Made by a program: the position numbers and the translations under genes. Below are positions 61,096 through 64,000 of a stretch of DNA of 64,000 nucleotides, one piece after another; position 1 is the stretch's first letter, and every line of letters starts with the position of its first letter. This stretch comes from JARLGU01 sp036504535 (lineage in GTDB: Bacteria; Armatimonadota; Armatimonadia; Armatimonadales; Capsulimonadaceae): contig DASXUY010000035.1 of the NCBI GenBank assembly GCA_036504535.1, positions 62,001 through 126,000 on the forward strand. Reading direction: 5' to 3'. The notes under the pieces were generated by a model. That model saw only the letters and a list, made by a program, of their open reading frames with translations. It did no database searches and was not told the origin of the DNA.

Positions 61096-62505
61096 TTACG
61101 GCGCATCTGAGGTCTCAAGCGATGCCCCATTGCTAAGGATCACTTTGCGATACCAGAACGCCGAGTCTTTTAGAACCCGCTTCTGCGTCTCGTAATCAAC
61201 GTGGATCAGCCCAAAGCGATGTTTGTATCCTTCTGCCCACTCGAAGTTGTCCAAAATCGACCAATGGAAGTACCCGCGAACGTCCACGCCGTCCGCAACT
61301 GCATTACCGAGGGCACGCAAGTATCGCGTTAAGAAATCAACGCGGTGAGAGTCATGAACATGGCCGTCTATCGCAACCCAGTCGCCGCCAGACATGCCAT
61401 TTTCGGTTATTATGATCGGTAGTTTGTATCGTTCCGCCAGGAATTTGGGACCCCAATAGAGAGCTTCCTCTGTTCGGCTCCACTGAAAAAGTGTTCGCGG
61501 ATTGCCCGGCTTTGGAGCGACGACCACCGGCTTGCCTTCTGGATCCGCCGCTATCGTCTGGCTGGAATAGATATTACTGCCATAAAAATCGATCGGCTCG
61601 TGAATAATATCGAAGTCAGCGGCACTGGCCTTCGGAACCGCATTCCCGTAGACGCGCAACCCGTCCTCAGGGTAGTGCCCTAGCACGATCGGATCTCCCC
61701 ACCATGTGTTATTCCAAAGGGCATCCGGATAGACACTATTCGCCGCTTGTCGTGCGGCCTCAATGTCGGCTTCGGACCGGGTGGCCGGATGGTAGGCGAC
61801 TCCAACTGGAGCCCAGCCGATTGACGCAGAAAGTTTTGTGTGTTCTCGAATTGCTTGCACCCCGCGTCCATGCGCAAGCAGGCAATGGTGCCCGGCTAGC
61901 AGTACCTCGCGCATACCCAGCTTGAGACCCGGAGCGTGCTCACCTGTGAGGTGACCCAATCCGATGAAGCACTGTGGTTCGTTGAGTGTGATCCAATGGC
62001 TGACGCGGTCGGAGAGGCGACTAACGACTACCGCAACGTACTCCGCGAACCAAGCCGGACTTTCCGGGTTGAGCCATCCGCCGCAGAGGAAGAGGTCGTA
62101 CGGATAGTCCCAGTGAAACAGAGTAACCCAGGGATCAATGCCGCACTCAAGGAGATCGTCGACTAGCTTATCGTAGAAGTCGAGGCCCGCCTTGTTCACT
62201 TTCCCCGTTCCCGATGGCATCACTCTTGGCCATGAGACGGAGAACCTATACGCCTTGAGGCCAATCGTGCGCATAAGCGCAACATCTCTTTTTCTCAAGT
62301 GGTAGTGATCGCACGCGACTTTCCCTGTGTGTCCCTCGAAAACTCGTCCGGCCTGGTCGCCAAACATATCCCAAACCGACGGCCCCTTGCCATCTTCATC
62401 CCATGCGCCTTCAATCTGATAGGAAGCGGCCGCCGCGCCCCAAACGAAGTCCGCCGGAAATCTCGACACGGCGTCGGTATCCATGGTGTTGATATCATAT
62501 TTCAT
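61096..62505 (-). CDS. Beta-glucosidase, GH1 family
   Basis: The protein has 469 residues, the normal GH1 length. It opens with the family pattern FPADFVWGAAAASYQIEGAW. The acid/base Glu176 is in WITLNEPQ and the nucleophile Glu368 is in PIIITENGMSGG; FHWSILDNFEWAEGYKHRFG is the C-terminal signature. No signal peptide, so it is cytoplasmic and hydrolyses imported beta-glucosides such as cellobiose. ATG 62505 has only a weak ribosome site and ATG 62484 is an alternative. Two LacI-type operators lie upstream at 62618 and 62851, so a LacI-family repressor probably controls it. Confidence 0.95.
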   Translation of the reverse strand: MKYDINTMDTDAVSRFPADFVWGAAAASYQIEGAWDEDGKGPSVWDMFGDQAGRVFEGHTGKVACDHYHLRKRDVALMRTIGLKAYRFSVSWPRVMPSGTGKVNKAGLDFYDKLVDDLLECGIDPWVTLFHWDYPYDLFLCGGWLNPESPAWFAEYVAVVVSRLSDRVSHWITLNEPQCFIGLGHLTGEHAPGLKLGMREVLLAGHHCLLAHGRGVQAIREHTKLSASIGWAPVGVAYHPATRSEADIEAARQAANSVYPDALWNNTWWGDPIVLGHYPEDGLRVYGNAVPKASAADFDIIHEPIDFYGSNIYSSQTIAADPEGKPVVVAPKPGNPRTLFQWSRTEEALYWGPKFLAERYKLPIIITENGMSGGDWVAIDGHVHDSHRVDFLTRYLRALGNAVADGVDVRGYFHWSILDNFEWAEGYKHRFGLIHVDYETQKRVLKDSAFWYRKVILSNGASLETSDAP

Positions 62506-62617
62506 TATAAGTTCTCGTAGATCTGATCGTAAGTCTGGAAACGCGATTTGTTGGTCGTGACGCCCCCGAAGCCTTCGCCAGGGAATCTCGTTCGTCCAAT
62601 AGGTCCGGCAACCGTTT

Positions 62618-62635
62618 AACTTAATCGTTTAAGTT
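62618..62635. promoter_or_regulatory. LacI-type operator 1, upstream of the beta-glucosidase
   Basis: A near-palindrome of 18 bp (AACTTAATCGTTTAAGTT) with a central CG, the usual layout for LacI/GalR-family binding sites. It lies 113 bp upstream of the beta-glucosidase start. The complementary strand contains the same 16 bases as operator 2. Confidence 0.7.
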
Positions 62636-62802
62636 GCCATATCCAGTGCAAGAACAGCGCGGAAAGCATAAGAGCCGACATATGCAAACATAGGCTTTCC
62701 TACAGTCGTCATCATCGCAATCACAGCAACGTTGATCCTGTAGGCAGAACGCTTCTGGCGTGCCCTCTGCACCAAGGCAATATCGCTGTTTGTGAAGCAC
62801 AT
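62629..62802 (-). CDS. Possible 57-residue protein between the two operators
   Basis: An open frame from ATG 62802 to TAA at 62629, inside operator 1. The product would have a charged start (VQRARQKRSAYR) and a hydrophobic middle (INVAVIAMMTTVGKPMFAYV). No Shine-Dalgarno sequence lies before it and the family is unknown, so it may be chance. If real, it would be the first gene of a unit with the beta-glucosidase. Confidence 0.2.
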   Translation of the reverse strand: MCFTNSDIALVQRARQKRSAYRINVAVIAMMTTVGKPMFAYVGSYAFRAVLALDMAT

Positions 62803-62850
62803 TGGCTACGAAACTACGCTTAAGAGGTCGATTATACCAATTACCTTGCC

Positions 62851-62866
62851 AACTTAAACGATTAAG
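62851..62866. promoter_or_regulatory. LacI-type operator 2
   Basis: AACTTAAACGATTAAG is identical over 16 bp to the reverse complement of operator 1 and 215 bp away. Paired operators at this distance allow DNA looping by a tetrameric or paired repressor. It also lies about 290 bp from fliQ, which has its own start region. Confidence 0.7.
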
Positions 62867-63152
62867 ACGCTGACGTCGCTATTGTACAAGTCCCGACGCG
62901 CTTTGTCAAGTCCCCCCACATTTGCCAACATGTGCCATATGCGCTGTGAGGGTGATTTGGCATGGTGCGTACGAGCTTGCGGGAGGAGGGCTTCGTCCGA
63001 TGGCGACAGTCGCATAAACGCCCCCTTCGCCAGCTGGGGCGCGCCTTAGTGGTTGATATCGCATTTACGCCATGATATATGGTAAAAATACGTATAAGGT
63101 ATAACGAGTAGGCAAACGTTCCGTCGCTACTCGCGAACCGTATCAATTCACC

Positions 63153-63422
63153 ATGAATGAAGCTACACTGCTCGAACTCACCCGCCGCTCAATGCTGGTC
63201 ACTGTTGAGTTGGCCATGCCCATCCTGATGGTCACCTTGATCGTCGGCGTTGCTGTGAGCATCTTTCAAGCGGCAACCCAGATTCAAGAAACGACGCTCA
63301 CATTCGTTCCCAAGATCGTCGCTGTCGTGATCGCGATTGCGCTTATGGGCCCTTGGATGCTTTCAACGATCGTTCACTTCACAACGTCACTCTTCACCGG
63401 CGTACCCGGAATGCTGAAGTAG
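63153..63422 (+). CDS. fliQ: Flagellar biosynthesis protein FliQ
   Basis: An 89-residue membrane protein with two hydrophobic helices. The family pattern MSIFQAATQIQE-type is present as VAVSIFQAATQIQETTLTFV, followed by PKIVAVVIAIALMGPWML. FliQ is part of the flagellar export gate with FliP, FliR, FlhB and FlhA. It is followed after 70 bp by fliR. The gene fliP, which often precedes it, is absent from the 640 bp upstream. No ribosome site stands out. Confidence 0.93.
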   Translation: MNEATLLELTRRSMLVTVELAMPILMVTLIVGVAVSIFQAATQIQETTLTFVPKIVAVVIAIALMGPWMLSTIVHFTTSLFTGVPGMLK

Positions 63423-63492
63423 ATGGCACCCACGGCGTGCAGCACGCCGCTTTGACCTGTTTACACTAAATGAAACTGAGGCGCGACACACA

Positions 63493-64000
63493 GTGACGTT
63501 TCCCATCATCGGTATGATGGACATCTGGGCCTTTCTCCAGGTGCTGGCTCGCGTTGCGTCGCTCGTAGCGATAGCCCCTGTTTTCGGTGCGAAGCAGACG
63601 CCGAACATGGTCAAGGTTGGCCTCGCATTCGTTCTATCCATTGTGATCACTCCGATCGCGATGCCCAGCCTGCGCGCCGCCGGAATGCCAACTACAGTCT
63701 ACGGTATGGTGGCGCCGCTCGCGGGCCACGTCATAGTCGGGCTGATGATGGGCTTCGTTGCGTCCCTCGTGATCTTAGCAGTCGAACTCGGAGGCTCGCT
63801 ACTAGACACGCAAGTGGGCTTTTCCATGGCGCAGACATTCAACCCCGCTTTGGGCGAACTGGCAGCGCCGCTTACGCAGTTTCAATCGATGTACGCGCTT
63901 TTGCTCTTTCTCCTCGCGCATGGTCACTACATTGTCATTGCTGCCGTGGCAAACTCATTTGCCATATTGCCTGCGCTCGATATCAACTTTGGCACCGGTT
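63493..64000 (+). CDS. fliR: Flagellar biosynthesis protein FliR (5' part, cut by window end)
   Basis: A GTG at 63493 opens a frame that stays open to the window edge (169 codons). The product is very hydrophobic: WAFLQVLARVASLVAIAPVF, KVGLAFVLSIVITPIAM, VIVGLMMGFVASLVILAVEL and then GSLLDTQVGFSMAQTFNPA, which is the FliR signature (lDtQmGfsma..dP). A GAGG lies about 11 nt upstream. FliR is the third component of the core export gate and follows fliQ in almost all genomes. The C-terminal third is outside the window. Confidence 0.92.
   Translation, partial: MTFPIIGMMDIWAFLQVLARVASLVAIAPVFGAKQTPNMVKVGLAFVLSIVITPIAMPSLRAAGMPTTVYGMVAPLAGHVIVGLMMGFVASLVILAVELGGSLLDTQVGFSMAQTFNPALGELAAPLTQFQSMYALLLFLLAHGHYIVIAAVANSFAILPALDINFGTG

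Noticed and set aside
1..64000. CRISPR arrays, tRNA, rRNA and phage genes
   Set aside because: No regular spaced repeats, no T-arm with a matching acceptor stem and no phage structural or integrase motifs were seen on reading.

Overview
The window looks like a chromosomal segment of a flagellated, saprophytic, probably Gram-negative-type bacterium with moderate to high GC. The best guess is Armatimonadota or a close relative. This is inferred from the DUF1559-type prepilin, from many secreted multidomain proteins with chitobiase-like, CBM9-like and NBR1-like modules, from the glycoside hydrolase repertoire, and from the mix of housekeeping and polysaccharide genes. No rRNA or tRNA gene was found to confirm it.

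Layout. 1-6230: the tail of a probable LacI-family regulator, a DUF1559 prepilin, an NTP-transferase-like protein, a 1081-residue secreted protein ending in a peroxiredoxin domain, and a TauE/SafE permease. 6648-14614: a secreted WD40-caspase protein, then (5 bp later) a large extracellular beta-helix/FN3/chitobiase-repeat protein, a small lipoprotein and a possible outer-membrane barrel protein. 14726-16175: overlapping bioH-like and bioC genes. 16351-23282: a CBM9/GH99-like/NBR1-Ig protein and a GH38 alpha-mannosidase. 23639-27459: a PAP2 phosphatase, a TPR protein, a CPBP protease and a DUF167 protein. 27625-35815 (minus): the flagellar basal-body and export cluster, in transcription order flgB, flgC, fliE, fliF, fliG, fliH, fliI, fliJ, a lytic transglycosylase and a motE-like gene; a sigma28-like promoter precedes flgB. 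36009-46855: a second carbohydrate region with a heparinase-like protein, an AraC regulator divergent from a GH127 enzyme, an MFS transporter, an SGNH hydrolase and an acyltransferase-3 protein, with several repeats between them. 47137-50045: clpS, a class III aminotransferase and a URO-D-like protein. 50698-53605: a CAP-domain protein, coaX and an ICMT-like membrane protein. 53756-57394: the conserved tig-clpP-clpX cluster. 57406-59598: a multi-PAS histidine kinase. 60212-60803: a pseudogene resembling an agarase-CBM protein. 61096-62505: a GH1 beta-glucosidase under two LacI-type operators. 63153-64000: fliQ and the start of fliR.

Main themes are polysaccharide capture and breakdown (GH38, GH99-like, GH127, GH1, a possible lyase and sugar-responsive regulators), regulated proteolysis (ClpS, Tig, ClpP, ClpX, a secreted caspase, CPBP) and flagellar assembly. 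The most unusual content is the exported WD40-caspase beside a giant adhesin-like protein, the peroxiredoxin fused to a secreted beta-rich protein, and a set of apparently undescribed dispersed repeats in the intergenic regions. Several genes appear to lack a 5' leader. All functions are read from sequence motifs; no database search was run.
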